Source of the DNA: Peribacillus simplex
Lineage (GTDB): Bacteria > Bacillota > Bacilli > Bacillales > DSM-1321
Length of the DNA: 64,000 nucleotides
Reading direction: 5' to 3'
Assembly (NCBI RefSeq): GCF_900156045.1
Contig: NZ_FTMX01000005.1
Coordinates: forward strand, 434,001-498,000
Under the pieces are notes generated by a model that saw only the letters and a list, made by a program, of their open reading frames with translations, searched no databases and was not told where the DNA came from. Position numbers and translations under genes: made by a program. The stretch's first letter is position 1; each line of letters begins with the position of its first letter. This document shows, one piece after another, positions 1 through 9,257 of the stretch.

Positions 1-1365
1 GGCTTGCAACTCAACGCCCGCGCTTTCTGCGTTTATACGGACAAGCCCTGCCTCAATTTCATCGATGAAATCCAAAATCGAGCTAATATTTGATGTGAAG
101 ATTGATGCACTCAATCCGTATTTCGTATTATTTGCCATGTCAATCGCCTCGGCAAGATCGGTTGCTTTCATAAGCCCGATAACCGGTCCAAAAATTTCTG
201 CCTGTGCTATCACCATATCCGTCGTCACGCCTTCAAAAATCGCAGGTGTAATGAAAAAGCCCCCATCATAGTCTCCGCCAGTTAATATCTCCCCGCCATG
301 TATGAGTTTTGCTCCCTCCTGCTTGCCTTTTTCAATGTACTCTTTCACCGTATTGAACTGGCTTTCGCTTGCACATGGGCCCATCCAAATTCCTTCTTGA
401 AGGCCGTTGCCAACCGTTATTTTCGCTGCTGCTTCTACCAGTTTTTGTTTAAATACATCATAGACCGAGGATTCAACAACAACACGGCTTGAAGCTGTGC
501 ATTTTTGGCCGGAGGAACGAAATCCACCGTTGATGACCGCTTCGACTGCTTGGTCGATGTTTGCATCTTTCGTCACGATGACTGGATTCTTGCCTCCCAT
601 TTCAAGCTGATATTTTATCCCGCGGGCGGAAGCTGATTTTGCGACGCTCTGACCGACACTTTCAGAACCGGTAAACGTGATTGCATTTAAAAGCGGATGA
701 TCGATGAGCCCTTGGCCAATGATCGATCCTTTACCGGTAATGAAATTCAAAACACCCTCAGGGAAGCCTGCTTTGGTAAAGCATTCCATGACTTTGGCTG
801 CTGTAACGGCACCTTCCGTAGCGGGTTTCCATACGATTGTATTGCCATATACAAGAGCTGGAGCCATTTTCCAGATGGGAATTGCAACCGGGAAGTTCCA
901 TGGCGTGATTATCCCGACTACACCAAGTGGGGAGCGTTTTGTAAACATTAGGGCATCTTTATCGGATGATGGTATAACATCGCCGTCTTTCCGCATCCCT
1001 TCCCCAGCATAGTAACGGAGGATTGCAACGCCTCGTGCAGTTTCGCCTTTTGCTTCAGGTAACGTTTTACCCATTTCGCGAGTCATGGTTTCGGCAATTT
1101 CATCTAGATTTTCTTCCAATATATTCGCCGTTTTGAAAAGGATTTGTCCACGTGCAGACTGCCCGAGCCTGCGCCATTCCCTCTTTGCCTTATCCGCAGA
1201 AGCCACAGCTTCGTTCAAGTCATTTTCTGTTGAGCTTTGTACGTAGCCAACCGGTTCTTTGTCCGCAGGATTAATGCTTTCGATTGTATTTCCAGAAGAT
1301 GCATTCACCCACTCATTATTAATGAAATTCTTATATGTTTTCGTTGCAAATGTAGTTGATATCAT
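1..1365 (-). CDS. Aldehyde dehydrogenase, 2-oxoglutarate-semialdehyde dehydrogenase type (3' end outside window)
   Basis: NAD(P)-dependent aldehyde dehydrogenase. In sugar-acid pathways this family oxidises 2-oxoglutarate semialdehyde to 2-oxoglutarate in the cytoplasm. The start is an ATG at 1365 behind an AAGGAG site. The frame is open to the window edge (455 residues), so about 30 C-terminal residues of a usual 485-490 are missing. The catalytic Cys lies in a GQKCTASSR motif at residue 289, and the usual C-terminal IFGPV motif follows. It is the last visible gene of the sugar-acid operon, 22 bases after the UxaA catalytic subunit. The substrate is inferred from its neighbours (dehydratases plus an FAH-family enzyme), because ALDH subfamilies are hard to separate by eye. 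Family assignment is secure; substrate assignment is moderate. Confidence 0.85.
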   Translation of the reverse strand, partial: MISTTFATKTYKNFINNEWVNASSGNTIESINPADKEPVGYVQSSTENDLNEAVASADKAKREWRRLGQSARGQILFKTANILEENLDEIAETMTREMGKTLPEAKGETARGVAILRYYAGEGMRKDGDVIPSSDKDALMFTKRSPLGVVGIITPWNFPVAIPIWKMAPALVYGNTIVWKPATEGAVTAAKVMECFTKAGFPEGVLNFITGKGSIIGQGLIDHPLLNAITFTGSESVGQSVAKSASARGIKYQLEMGGKNPVIVTKDANIDQAVEAVINGGFRSSGQKCTASSRVVVESSVYDVFKQKLVEAAAKITVGNGLQEGIWMGPCASESQFNTVKEYIEKGKQEGAKLIHGGEILTGGDYDGGFFITPAIFEGVTTDMVIAQAEIFGPVIGLMKATDLAEAIDMANNTKYGLSASIFTSNISSILDFIDEIEAGLVRINAESAGVELQA

Positions 1366-1387
1366 AATCTTTAGCTCCTTTTTCGTT

Positions 1388-2560
1388 TTAGAATGTTGGT
1401 CCAATTCTCCAAATACCAAAGTCATGCTGCTTTAAGATCTCCGCTTTTGTTAGTTTTCCGTTTGAAACATGCTGAATTTCTTCCATGATGCGCCTTCCCA
1501 CTTCATCAACGGTTTCTAAACCATCAACAATCGAACCGGCATTTAAATCCATATTTTCATTCATCCTGTCAAACATTGGAGTATTAGTTGAGATTTTTAT
1601 GACAGGTGTTATAGGAGAACCTGTAGGCGTCCCTCTTCCACTTGTAAAGAGAACGATTTGGGCGCCGCCTGCGACCATTCCCGTCAATTGCTCAATATCA
1701 TGGCCAGGCGTATCCATCCAGACGAGCCCTTTTTTTGTGGGCACCTGGGCATAATCAATGACTTCTTCCAGTCTGGTTGTGCCTGATTTTGTCGCTGCAC
1801 CCAATGATTTTTCTTCGAGTGAGCTGAGACCTCCCTCAATGTTTCCCGGACTTGGATTTCCGGTACGGATATCTACGCCCATTTGAATCGAGCGGTCTTC
1901 CATCATTTTAATAACCGCATAAGCTTTTTTGGCTACCTGGTCGTTTGCCGCCCGGTTAGCGATCAAATGCTCTGCACCGATGAGTTCAGTCGTTTCCGCT
2001 AATATTGCGGTTCCCCCCTGCTGAACAATTAAATCACTTGTACGTCCGACAGCCGGATTTGCCGATAAGCCGGAGCATGCATCCGACCCACCGCATTCCG
2101 TGCCGACAATCAGCTCGCTGAAATCACATAATTCCCGTTGCACCATCGAGGCATCCTGGACCATTTTGACAGCAATTTTAGCTACTTCGGCAATGGTTTG
2201 AAGAGTGCCTCCATGTTCCTGAATCGATACAGTTTCCACTGGTTTACCGCATTTAGCAATTTCATCTCCCATACGGTGCGCCTGATGTGTTTCACAGCCA
2301 AGGCCGAGTACTATGACACCATATACATTTGGATTCATCCCCATTCCCGCATAGGTTCTGGCCGTTTGATCAAAATCAGAGCCCACTTGCGCACAGCCAT
2401 GCTGATGAATGAATGTGACGGTTCCGCTCACCAATTCTGTGACTCGCTGTGCAGTTTGGGTTGCGCATGTTATCGTTGGCAAAATCAGTACATGATTCCG
2501 GACTCCGACGCGGCCATCCTGACGGCGGTAGCCCCAAAACTGCATTTTTTCATTCAGCAA
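1388..2560 (-). CDS. UxaA-family dehydratase, catalytic (large) subunit
   Basis: 390-residue catalytic domain of the altronate/galactarate dehydratase (UxaA/GarD) family, which removes water from sugar acids. Family hallmarks are an early [14 protein letters not shown] segment, QHGCAQVG, a GLGCETHQ motif, and a [12 protein letters not shown] motif with clustered Cys that probably bind iron. In UxaA and GarD the small SAF domain is fused N-terminally; here it is the separate upstream gene, as in SuyAB. The start is best placed at TTG 2560. The 13 bases AAGGGGTGACAAA precede both this TTG (with one extra A) and the ATG of the SAF gene. A GTG at 2569 lies inside that site, and an ATG at 2545 is too far downstream. 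Altronate, galactarate and sulfolactate activities all occur in this family, so the substrate is open. Confidence 0.85.
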   Translation of the reverse strand: MLNEKMQFWGYRRQDGRVGVRNHVLILPTITCATQTAQRVTELVSGTVTFIHQHGCAQVGSDFDQTARTYAGMGMNPNVYGVIVLGLGCETHQAHRMGDEIAKCGKPVETVSIQEHGGTLQTIAEVAKIAVKMVQDASMVQRELCDFSELIVGTECGGSDACSGLSANPAVGRTSDLIVQQGGTAILAETTELIGAEHLIANRAANDQVAKKAYAVIKMMEDRSIQMGVDIRTGNPSPGNIEGGLSSLEEKSLGAATKSGTTRLEEVIDYAQVPTKKGLVWMDTPGHDIEQLTGMVAGGAQIVLFTSGRGTPTGSPITPVIKISTNTPMFDRMNENMDLNAGSIVDGLETVDEVGRRIMEEIQHVSNGKLTKAEILKQHDFGIWRIGPTF

Positions 2561-2849
2561 TTTTGTCACCCCTTCCTCTTTTACCTTCTAAATTGTGTAC
2601 ATGAACATGTGCACCAGCGGGAATAAAAGCTGAGGCTGCACCTATGACTTCCCCATATTTAATTATGTCTGCTCCTTGTTCGATGGCTTTGACTGCGAAC
2701 TTATGTCCAAAACGAATCGGTTCAAGAATGGGTACGACAATTTCTTCAAGCTCTGCCTTCACAACCACTGATGTGTTTGCAGGGATTTCGGATAAAGCGA
2801 CAGCTACACTATCTTTCGTACTTAAGTAAAGTGTTTTATACTCGCCCAT
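2550..2849 (-). CDS. UxaA-family dehydratase, SAF-domain (small) subunit
   Basis: 99-residue SAF-domain protein, the counterpart of the N-terminal domain of UxaA/GarD. It contains the conserved IPANTSV segment, a PIRFGHKFAV motif and a C-terminal stretch with HVHNLEGKRGRG. It should pair with the catalytic subunit encoded next. The start is ATG 2849 behind AAGGGGTGACAAA. Its stop overlaps the start region of the large subunit by 11 bases (with TTG 2560), which suggests coupled translation at equal stoichiometry. The FAH gene ends 11 bases upstream. It does nothing catalytic by itself in characterised relatives; the role is inferred from the pairing. Confidence 0.82.
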   Translation of the reverse strand: MGEYKTLYLSTKDSVAVALSEIPANTSVVVKAELEEIVVPILEPIRFGHKFAVKAIEQGADIIKYGEVIGAASAFIPAGAHVHVHNLEGKRGRGDKIAE

Positions 2850-2860
2850 TTTGTCACCCC

Positions 2861-3748
2861 TTAAATTGTTTGAACTGCTTTACTTTGGATAACCGGGTTG
2901 TTTAATACTCCAATCCCTGGTATTTCGATTTCGATTCGGTCATCGCCTTTCAATGTAAATTCATTTGGCGGAACCACGCATGTACCTGTAAGTAGCACTG
3001 ATCCGTCAAAAACAGTGTTATCTAAGACTAAATAGTCGACAAGCTCCTCCAATTTTCGTTTCAGTTGGTTTACTTTCGCTTCACCTTCAAATACTTTTTC
3101 TTCATTTCGATAAATACGGCACATGATTTTAAGCTCATATGGATCCGGAACTGCCTCTTTTAACAAGATGGCCGGTCCAATGGAGCAAGAGTTTTTCCAT
3201 ACTTTTGCCTGTGGAAGATAAAGCGGATTTTCACCTTCAATATCACGGCAGCTCATGTCATTACCGGCGATATATCCGAGGACCGTTCCCTCTTTATCGA
3301 TGACAAGACCAAGCTCCGGCTCCGGAATTTGCCATTTTGAATCTGAACGCAAGTATACCGGATCATTCGGGCCAACGGTTCTTGCTGCAGTCGATTTAAA
3401 GAAAATCTCAGGACGCACTGCATCATAAACTTTGTCATAGAAAGTTTGGCGGTCCAGCTTTCCTTGTGTCGCTTCGTAGTTACGTGCTTCCTTGCTTTTC
3501 TTATATGTAACGCCAGATGCCCATACTTCCGGTGCGTCGATAGGAGTTGTTAATTGAAGACCTTCCAATGGCCGTTTTTCCCCTTCGGCGATAATTTGTT
3601 TTACAATGCCAAACGCCGTTCTGTTATCATGGCGTGCCGTTGTAATCAACGACATAAAATCCGTAAATGGAAGGTCCACCACATAGTTTTCGTTTGTCAC
3701 GGCAGCAAGTTGTTTCTTATTTTCTTTTACATAGCGAATAATTCTCAT
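2861..3748 (-). CDS. Fumarylacetoacetate-hydrolase-family protein, probable 2-keto-3-deoxy sugar-acid dehydratase
   Basis: 295-residue FAH-fold enzyme. Members split C-C bonds or, as 2-keto-3-deoxy-arabinonate/xylonate dehydratases, convert a 2-keto-3-deoxy pentonate into 2-oxoglutarate semialdehyde. The metal-binding E-x-E pair is at about residues 143 and 145 (PEPELG), and the following Asp is at about 164 (GNDMSCRD). A SIGP motif lies near 190. The start is ATG 3748 with a strong AGGAGG site. It sits between the IclR regulator and the UxaA subunits and upstream of the semialdehyde dehydrogenase. That order fits dehydratase, then keto-deoxy acid dehydratase, then dehydrogenase. The family is secure; the precise reaction is inferred. 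Confidence 0.83.
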   Translation of the reverse strand: MRIIRYVKENKKQLAAVTNENYVVDLPFTDFMSLITTARHDNRTAFGIVKQIIAEGEKRPLEGLQLTTPIDAPEVWASGVTYKKSKEARNYEATQGKLDRQTFYDKVYDAVRPEIFFKSTAARTVGPNDPVYLRSDSKWQIPEPELGLVIDKEGTVLGYIAGNDMSCRDIEGENPLYLPQAKVWKNSCSIGPAILLKEAVPDPYELKIMCRIYRNEEKVFEGEAKVNQLKRKLEELVDYLVLDNTVFDGSVLLTGTCVVPPNEFTLKGDDRIEIEIPGIGVLNNPVIQSKAVQTI

Positions 3749-3779
3749 TTTCTAGTTCCTCCTAAATGGCAGGCCTCAT

Positions 3780-4547
3780 TTATATTTTTTGATATTCATA
3801 ACCGAGCTCCTGCGAAATTTTACTGCTGCATTCCTTTAATAGACGTACATAATACTCATGTGTTTCTTCATTTACTTTCGAAGCAGGCATCGATACACTC
3901 ATTGCAGCGATTACCTTTCCTGAATAATCTTTTATCGGTACGGCAAGACAGTAAATCCCTGGTTCGTTTTCTTCATTATCCATTGAATAGCCATTAGTGC
4001 GTGCTTTTTCGATTTCTGCTAAAAACTGCTCCTTGGATCTAATCGATTTTTCGGTCGGCCCCGTATAATCATAACCGTCCAAGAGCAAATCAAGTTCACT
4101 ATCCGTTTTGGTTGCAACAAGGGATTTGCCAACTGCACTCGTATGAATCGGAACACGTCGTCCAATACGGGAATAGAGGACCGTTACCCCAGTGCCCTCC
4201 ACTTTATCGACATAAACACCTTCCTGCCCGTCTAATATGACAAGGTGCAGCGTTAAATTCGTTGTTGCTGAAAGCCATTCAAGGTGTTTTCTTGCTACGT
4301 TGCGCAAATCGAGATGGGTCACAACAACGCTTCCCCTCTCCAATAGCTTTAATCCTAACGAGTATTTTCCATTTTCTTCGCCTTGAGAAATATAGTGATG
4401 CTCCTGTAAGGTTTTTAATAGTGAATGAACCGTACTTTTATGTAAATTCATTCGCTTGCTTATCTCTGTGATAGTTAGTTCGCGCTCACGCTCATCAAAT
4501 AAATCCAATATTTTCAAGGCACGCTCCACCGATTGGATGATAGGCAT
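3780..4547 (-). CDS. IclR-family transcriptional regulator
   Basis: 255-residue IclR regulator with an N-terminal winged helix-turn-helix (about residues 20-60, with ITEISKRMNLHKSTVHSLLK) and a C-terminal effector-binding domain containing the conserved SAVGKSL segment and the C-terminal Cys of GIYCLAVPI. The start is ATG 4547 behind AAGGAG with 9-base spacing. It is encoded inside the sugar-acid operon, 63 bases after the IlvD/Edd gene, so it is probably the local regulator. IclR proteins of this kind typically sense a pathway intermediate. The twin palindromes AAAAC-n3-GTTTT at 12274 and 12403 upstream of the operon resemble KdgR-type operators and are the best candidate targets; that link is inference. 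Confidence 0.88.
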   Translation of the reverse strand: MPIIQSVERALKILDLFDERERELTITEISKRMNLHKSTVHSLLKTLQEHHYISQGEENGKYSLGLKLLERGSVVVTHLDLRNVARKHLEWLSATTNLTLHLVILDGQEGVYVDKVEGTGVTVLYSRIGRRVPIHTSAVGKSLVATKTDSELDLLLDGYDYTGPTEKSIRSKEQFLAEIEKARTNGYSMDNEENEPGIYCLAVPIKDYSGKVIAAMSVSMPASKVNEETHEYYVRLLKECSSKISQELGYEYQKI

Positions 4548-4610
4548 CGTTCCTCACTCCTTTTATAATTCTGTCTACCTTTATCTTATCGGATTTATGA
4601 CGAGCATTCC

Positions 4611-6815
4611 TCACTTTATTTCAACTTTTTTTCCTTGGAGTAAGATATCCTGTTCATAATCAAGGACCGCATCCTCAATGACAGCGATTGGAACAACACC
4701 ATTTGCTGCATCTGTATGTCCAAACATCCTGTTGCTGGCCGCAACCATTTTTTGTCTAACTTTCATCCGCTGCTTTCGTTCAGCTGCCAATGATTGTCTT
4801 TCTTCTATAAAATGATCCGCAAAATCATGAACAACCTTTCCTGAATATAGTTGAGTAGCATCTACAAAATCAATCCGTCGATCACGAAGCTGAAGGTGGA
4901 TTACATCCCCTGATTTTAGTAAACCAATGCCGCCGCCTTCATACGATTCCGGTGTCATATGTCCTATAGCAGCACCATATGTGACTCCTGAATAGCGGCC
5001 GTCGCTAATGATTGTAGCGATTTTTTTCATAACACGATTTGCATTGATGTGTTGCATTGGTGTAAACATTTCCGGCATTCCGAATGCTACTGGCCCCTGC
5101 CCTGAGATAATGACCGCAATTTTCAATGTGCCTTCTTCAACCATCCTGTCAAATAATTCCCCATAGGAAGCATTTTTTAGAAGAGACCATTCCTGCTCAT
5201 TGTTGTATTTAAGAGATTCGAGCAATAAATTATGTTCAAAAAGCTTTTGCTCTTTTATTTTTGAAAGCAGATTTGAATCGAGCAGGCTTTTATTTGCATC
5301 ATCTTCATTTTCGTAATAAAGGACAAATGCCAGCTTATCATCGAATTGGTCAAGCTGCGGTGTCGGCATTCCGCTGATTTTTACAACGGCGCTTTCAAAG
5401 AAGTTTCCTTTTAATACATCAACACCGCTGAATCCACGGCGTGGAGTGGATAAAATGACCTGATTTTTCTTTACGTTAACCGCTTTTAGGCTACTTGTAA
5501 TCGCAAGACGTTCTTTCCAGGTTTTTGCTGCGACAGTCGGCGCATCCTGATCCATTGGTACACCATTCTCGATAAGTTCATAAAAAAGTGTTTCCATTCC
5601 CCTGCTTGTCCCACTGCAACACTGCATCGCAAGTGAATAAATGTCCCTTCCTTCTGTCAAACTGTAATCAAATAAATCAGGAATTGGGTGTGAATGATGA
5701 ATGCGGTCAAGTTCCCATAAGCTGAATTTGAATCCTGCATAAAGCATGCCGGCGACAATATGCATCATTAAGTTAGTAGAACCACCCGAAGCGCTGTGAA
5801 TACGGATTGCATTTTTTATGTTCGCAGCGACAATGTTGGCCACGCCGTAACGCTCTTCGTTTATCATTCCGGCAAAGCTATCAAGAACCGAATTAATCTG
5901 GCGTTGTGTTGGTGGATCGGTTAACAGCTCCACGGCTGGATGAACGAGACCCATGCCTGCCACTAAATGACGTGAACTATTCCCCGTACCATTGAAGGCA
6001 CATACACCTCCCTGCCCGTCACATGTTGCGACAGCAAGTCTCATTTCAAAATATTTATGCTGCTCCTTCGTCAATATTCCTCGTTCATAGGCCCGTTCAA
6101 ACACGCCCTGGAATGCAGTATTCGATGAACATTGCAATATATATGCCATTGTATCTCGTAAATCAACGGCTACATCATTAGCTCCTTTACTTTCCGCTTT
6201 TTTCGCGAGAGTTTCCAATTCCTCGATCACGTCAGCTGGAATCGAGCCGCCTTCTAATACGTGAGCAGGTGCAAATGTTGCGAAAAAGGGTGCTTCACCA
6301 CGGTTTCGGCGAACACGATCCACATGTGCGAGTGCACTTACAACACCAAGAGGCTGCTTATCACACCCTTGAATGACGAATGCACCGTGATAACTGTGAG
6401 CTTCTAGCTGGTTGACAACCATTTGTGCAACCGCGTTTCGGCTCTGGAGAGAGTAACTCATCCCTTGATTGTTTTGCGCAGTTCCATCACACATTACCGG
6501 TGTCGAGAAATGAAACGGCACGCCGCCGTTTTGCCAGATGCGAATTGCTGCCCGTGCCGACGTTTGGTAATCCATTATATGGGCCGGATGATCGGACGAA
6601 CCACCGATAATTGCGATACGAGGGGCATTCCTCTCTAGCCGCATATAAATTTCCTCAAGCGTCCAATCAGGCTTCCCCCCTTCATATGTGGAGCCAAGCG
6701 TCAGCTTCGAACGGTCCAACAGACCCGCAACCGTAATGGGTTCATTTGCTTTTCCCTGTACATTATCGCGGTAAGGGTTAATTTCGTTATCGATTAGTGG
6801 ATATAGGTGTGTCAT
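4611..6815 (-). CDS. IlvD/Edd-family sugar-acid dehydratase
   Basis: 734-residue member of the IlvD/Edd family of iron-sulfur dehydratases, nearest in look to aldonate (xylonate, YjhG/YagF-like) dehydratases. Cys that would bind the cluster stand at residue 109 (MCDGTAQNNQGMSYSL), residue 151 (GCDKQP) and residues 265/272 (TCDGQGGVCAF). The length is above the roughly 570-655 residues usual for the family; a segment around residues 500-560 rich in Leu, Lys and Asn may be an insertion. The start is ATG 6815 with an AAAGGAG site. It would form the 2-keto-3-deoxy acid. Having both this and a UxaA dehydratase in one operon suggests two substrates or two successive eliminations. Confidence 0.85.
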   Translation of the reverse strand: MTHLYPLIDNEINPYRDNVQGKANEPITVAGLLDRSKLTLGSTYEGGKPDWTLEEIYMRLERNAPRIAIIGGSSDHPAHIMDYQTSARAAIRIWQNGGVPFHFSTPVMCDGTAQNNQGMSYSLQSRNAVAQMVVNQLEAHSYHGAFVIQGCDKQPLGVVSALAHVDRVRRNRGEAPFFATFAPAHVLEGGSIPADVIEELETLAKKAESKGANDVAVDLRDTMAYILQCSSNTAFQGVFERAYERGILTKEQHKYFEMRLAVATCDGQGGVCAFNGTGNSSRHLVAGMGLVHPAVELLTDPPTQRQINSVLDSFAGMINEERYGVANIVAANIKNAIRIHSASGGSTNLMMHIVAGMLYAGFKFSLWELDRIHHSHPIPDLFDYSLTEGRDIYSLAMQCCSGTSRGMETLFYELIENGVPMDQDAPTVAAKTWKERLAITSSLKAVNVKKNQVILSTPRRGFSGVDVLKGNFFESAVVKISGMPTPQLDQFDDKLAFVLYYENEDDANKSLLDSNLLSKIKEQKLFEHNLLLESLKYNNEQEWSLLKNASYGELFDRMVEEGTLKIAVIISGQGPVAFGMPEMFTPMQHINANRVMKKIATIISDGRYSGVTYGAAIGHMTPESYEGGGIGLLKSGDVIHLQLRDRRIDFVDATQLYSGKVVHDFADHFIEERQSLAAERKQRMKVRQKMVAASNRMFGHTDAANGVVPIAVIEDAVLDYEQDILLQGKKVEIK

Positions 6816-6876
6816 TTCAGCACTCCTTTGATTTCAAATGAATTCTTCCATTCTCTAAAAATATTAAAGAAGGTTT

Positions 6877-8127
6877 TTAGTCTAGTGCCAATTCTTCTGG
6901 TTCTGAAAGGATCTCTATATTTTTGTTTTTTGAAGCTTCTTCCATCATGCTTTCAGAAATCCAAATTTCACCGATTTCAAGCGTGTTTTGTATTCTTACA
7001 ACTCTCACTTTATTCAAATCGAAGGCATTGCACGTTTTAATAGCGGCTTTAACAGCCAATTCCTGCGTATCTAAAAACATCGGGAGCTTTACTACATCTG
7101 TCACTGTGCTTGTGAGTGCATTGGCGTAGCCTTTTTCCCACTCAATTTCATTCATGACGGCCTTCGTCGTCATATCAGCCATCCCGATGCCGTTTGCATT
7201 ACCGTGAGTTTTTTCAGTAAGCCCAAGTACAACGGTCCGTTTAACGTCCGGCCCCCCGGTGGCATATGGAGTGGCGAAGTTACCCGTAATATTCGGATCC
7301 ATTCCATCCCCCGAAATGTCCTTTCCGAGTTCATTTACAATAAGTACGTCCATCGAATCGAAATGTATTTTTGGCATCAATGATTTTGCTTCAAGCAATA
7401 GTCCCGGCTCCGCTTCCTCCAGTTCCTCTGCAGGGACTGCGACGATTTTCGCTGGTTTATCATAGGCATTTTCAATAGTCGCAAGACCAAATATGATAGG
7501 AGCTTTTGTTAAGGAAATCTTCGCCATCTCAGGGACATGTTCCGCCATATACTTAAAGCTGTATGCATGTGCAGCTTCGGCTCCCTTTTGCTTGCCTAAA
7601 CCGATTGTAATCATTTTCATTAGTCCGCTTTCAACCGGTCCACGAAATGCCGTATGTGGTTTTATCCGATTAATGACTATGATTTTATCCGATTCATATG
7701 CAAGCTTATCAATATAGACAGGGAGCCCATTTGGCAATTCATCCAGTTTAATAACTTCCATCGATGAAAGTATTGGCGCTCCAACCGATTCTTCTGAAAT
7801 ACCCAGCTGAAGCAACACATCGATTTGCCCTTCCGCTGTAGCACCCCCATGGCTTCCCATTGCAGGGACGATAAAAGGATCGCCGCCAGCCTCCATAACG
7901 GCCGCCACCGTTTCTCTTACTAATATAGGAAGGTCCGCTACCCCTCTGCTTCCTACTGCAATTGCCACCCTGTCATCTTCATTTATTCTTGATAAGACAC
8001 CTGCTTCTTTTATCGCCTTCTTCACCTCACCAGCTACATCAGCGATTTGAGGTGTACGAAATTTCTGCCTCACTTTGACCATTTTCGGTAATTGGATTTC
8101 ACGCAAAAGTTCAGAGATAATATCCAT
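6877..8127 (-). CDS. LarA-like (DUF2088) protein, probable nickel-pincer racemase/epimerase
   Basis: 416-residue protein of the lactate racemase (LarA) superfamily, whose members racemise or epimerise 2-hydroxy acids with a nickel-pincer nucleotide. Candidate cofactor residues are His93 (GSHGGAT), His158 (IKPHTAF), Lys171 and His187 (AAHAYSF); their order and spacing resemble the His-His-Lys-His set of LarA. The start is ATG 8127 behind GGAGG. It lies 24 bases after a TRAP binding protein and before the dehydratase, a position suited to a C2 epimerase that prepares a sugar acid. The cofactor makers LarB, LarC and LarE are not in the window. Family fairly sure; the epimerase role is inference. 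Confidence 0.72.
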   Translation of the reverse strand: MDIISELLREIQLPKMVKVRQKFRTPQIADVAGEVKKAIKEAGVLSRINEDDRVAIAVGSRGVADLPILVRETVAAVMEAGGDPFIVPAMGSHGGATAEGQIDVLLQLGISEESVGAPILSSMEVIKLDELPNGLPVYIDKLAYESDKIIVINRIKPHTAFRGPVESGLMKMITIGLGKQKGAEAAHAYSFKYMAEHVPEMAKISLTKAPIIFGLATIENAYDKPAKIVAVPAEELEEAEPGLLLEAKSLMPKIHFDSMDVLIVNELGKDISGDGMDPNITGNFATPYATGGPDVKRTVVLGLTEKTHGNANGIGMADMTTKAVMNEIEWEKGYANALTSTVTDVVKLPMFLDTQELAVKAAIKTCNAFDLNKVRVVRIQNTLEIGEIWISESMMEEASKNKNIEILSEPEELALD

Positions 8128-8151
8128 TTTCCATCCTCCAAACAGTCTGGA

Positions 8152-9198
8152 TTATTTACTGCGTACTTTTTCAACTTCTTTCATCATTTCCTCAACAAGA
8201 TCCGGTCCGAATTTTTGAGCATATTCTTCAGTCACTGGCTGGATGACTTTCTTCATTTTTTCCACTTCCTCCGGCTCTACTTCATTGATTTTCATTCCTT
8301 CTTCTTTTAGATACTTAAGTGCTTTTTCATTTTCTTTTTGGTTAACTTCCCGTTGATACTTTCCAGCCTCTTGTGCGGCCTCACCCATGATTTCTTGCTC
8401 TTGTTCTGATAAATCATCCCAGAACTTTTTACTGACAAGGAATACAAATGGTGTATAAACATGATTCGTTAGACTTAAGTATTCTTGCACTTCATTATAT
8501 TTTTGCGTTTGAATTGTTGCGAGTGGGTTCTCCTGCCCATCAACAGTACCAGTTTCCAACGCAGTAAATACTTCAGAGAAGGCCATCGGCGATGGATTCG
8601 CCCCTAACTTTGAAAATGCATCTAAATGCACTTCATTTTGCATGGTACGAAGTTTCAGACCTTTGAAATCATCAGCCGTTTTAACGGGATGTTTACTATT
8701 GGTTATGTTTCGGAAGCCGTTTTCCCAGTATCCCAAACCTACTAAATCATGTTCCGGTAATTTATCCAAAAGTTTTTTGCCTACTGTACCATCAAGTACT
8801 GTATAAGCTTCCTCTTCATTATTAAAGACAAATGGGAAGTCATAAATTCCAAATTCCTTAATCATCCCCACAAGTGGTGAGGTTGAAGGAACAGTTACTT
8901 CCTGTAAACCGCCTTGAAGTGCTTCCGTCATTTTCTGATCATCTCCAAGGGTGGCATCAAAAAAGTTTTGGACTTTCATTTTCCCCCCGCTTTTTTCTTC
9001 AACCAGTTCTTTAAATTTCTCCATTCCTTTTCCTTGTGGATGCATTTTACTATTTCCGATTCCTGCTTTGATTGTTCTTTTCTGAATACCGTCAGCTGAA
9101 GCGCTTTCATTTTGTCCGCTTCCGCAAGCACTTAATAGTAGTAATGAAGGCAGTAAAACTCCAACCGCCAAACGTTTGAACAAATTATTCATTTTCAT
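8152..9198 (-). CDS. TRAP transporter solute-binding lipoprotein (DctP family), copy 1
   Basis: About 348-residue extracytoplasmic binding protein. It has a lipoprotein signal (hydrophobic stretch ending LLLLSACGSG) and then a DctP fold with the typical RTMQNEVHLDAFSKLGA and FTALETGTVDGQENP motifs that contact the carboxylate of the ligand. It delivers an organic or sugar acid to the DctQM permease. The ribosome site TAGGAGG fits either ATG 9198 (short spacing) or ATG 9192 (9 bases), and the latter is slightly better. It is encoded downstream of dctM, so the operon carries a second binding protein besides the one at its head. The two share family motifs but are clearly diverged. Confidence 0.92.
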   Translation of the reverse strand: MKMNNLFKRLAVGVLLPSLLLLSACGSGQNESASADGIQKRTIKAGIGNSKMHPQGKGMEKFKELVEEKSGGKMKVQNFFDATLGDDQKMTEALQGGLQEVTVPSTSPLVGMIKEFGIYDFPFVFNNEEEAYTVLDGTVGKKLLDKLPEHDLVGLGYWENGFRNITNSKHPVKTADDFKGLKLRTMQNEVHLDAFSKLGANPSPMAFSEVFTALETGTVDGQENPLATIQTQKYNEVQEYLSLTNHVYTPFVFLVSKKFWDDLSEQEQEIMGEAAQEAGKYQREVNQKENEKALKYLKEEGMKINEVEPEEVEKMKKVIQPVTEEYAQKFGPDLVEEMMKEVEKVRSK

Positions 9199-9257
9199 TT
9201 TCCTCCTAATAAATTAAGATGGGTATCGGAATACAGACCAATTACTTGATAAATCCG

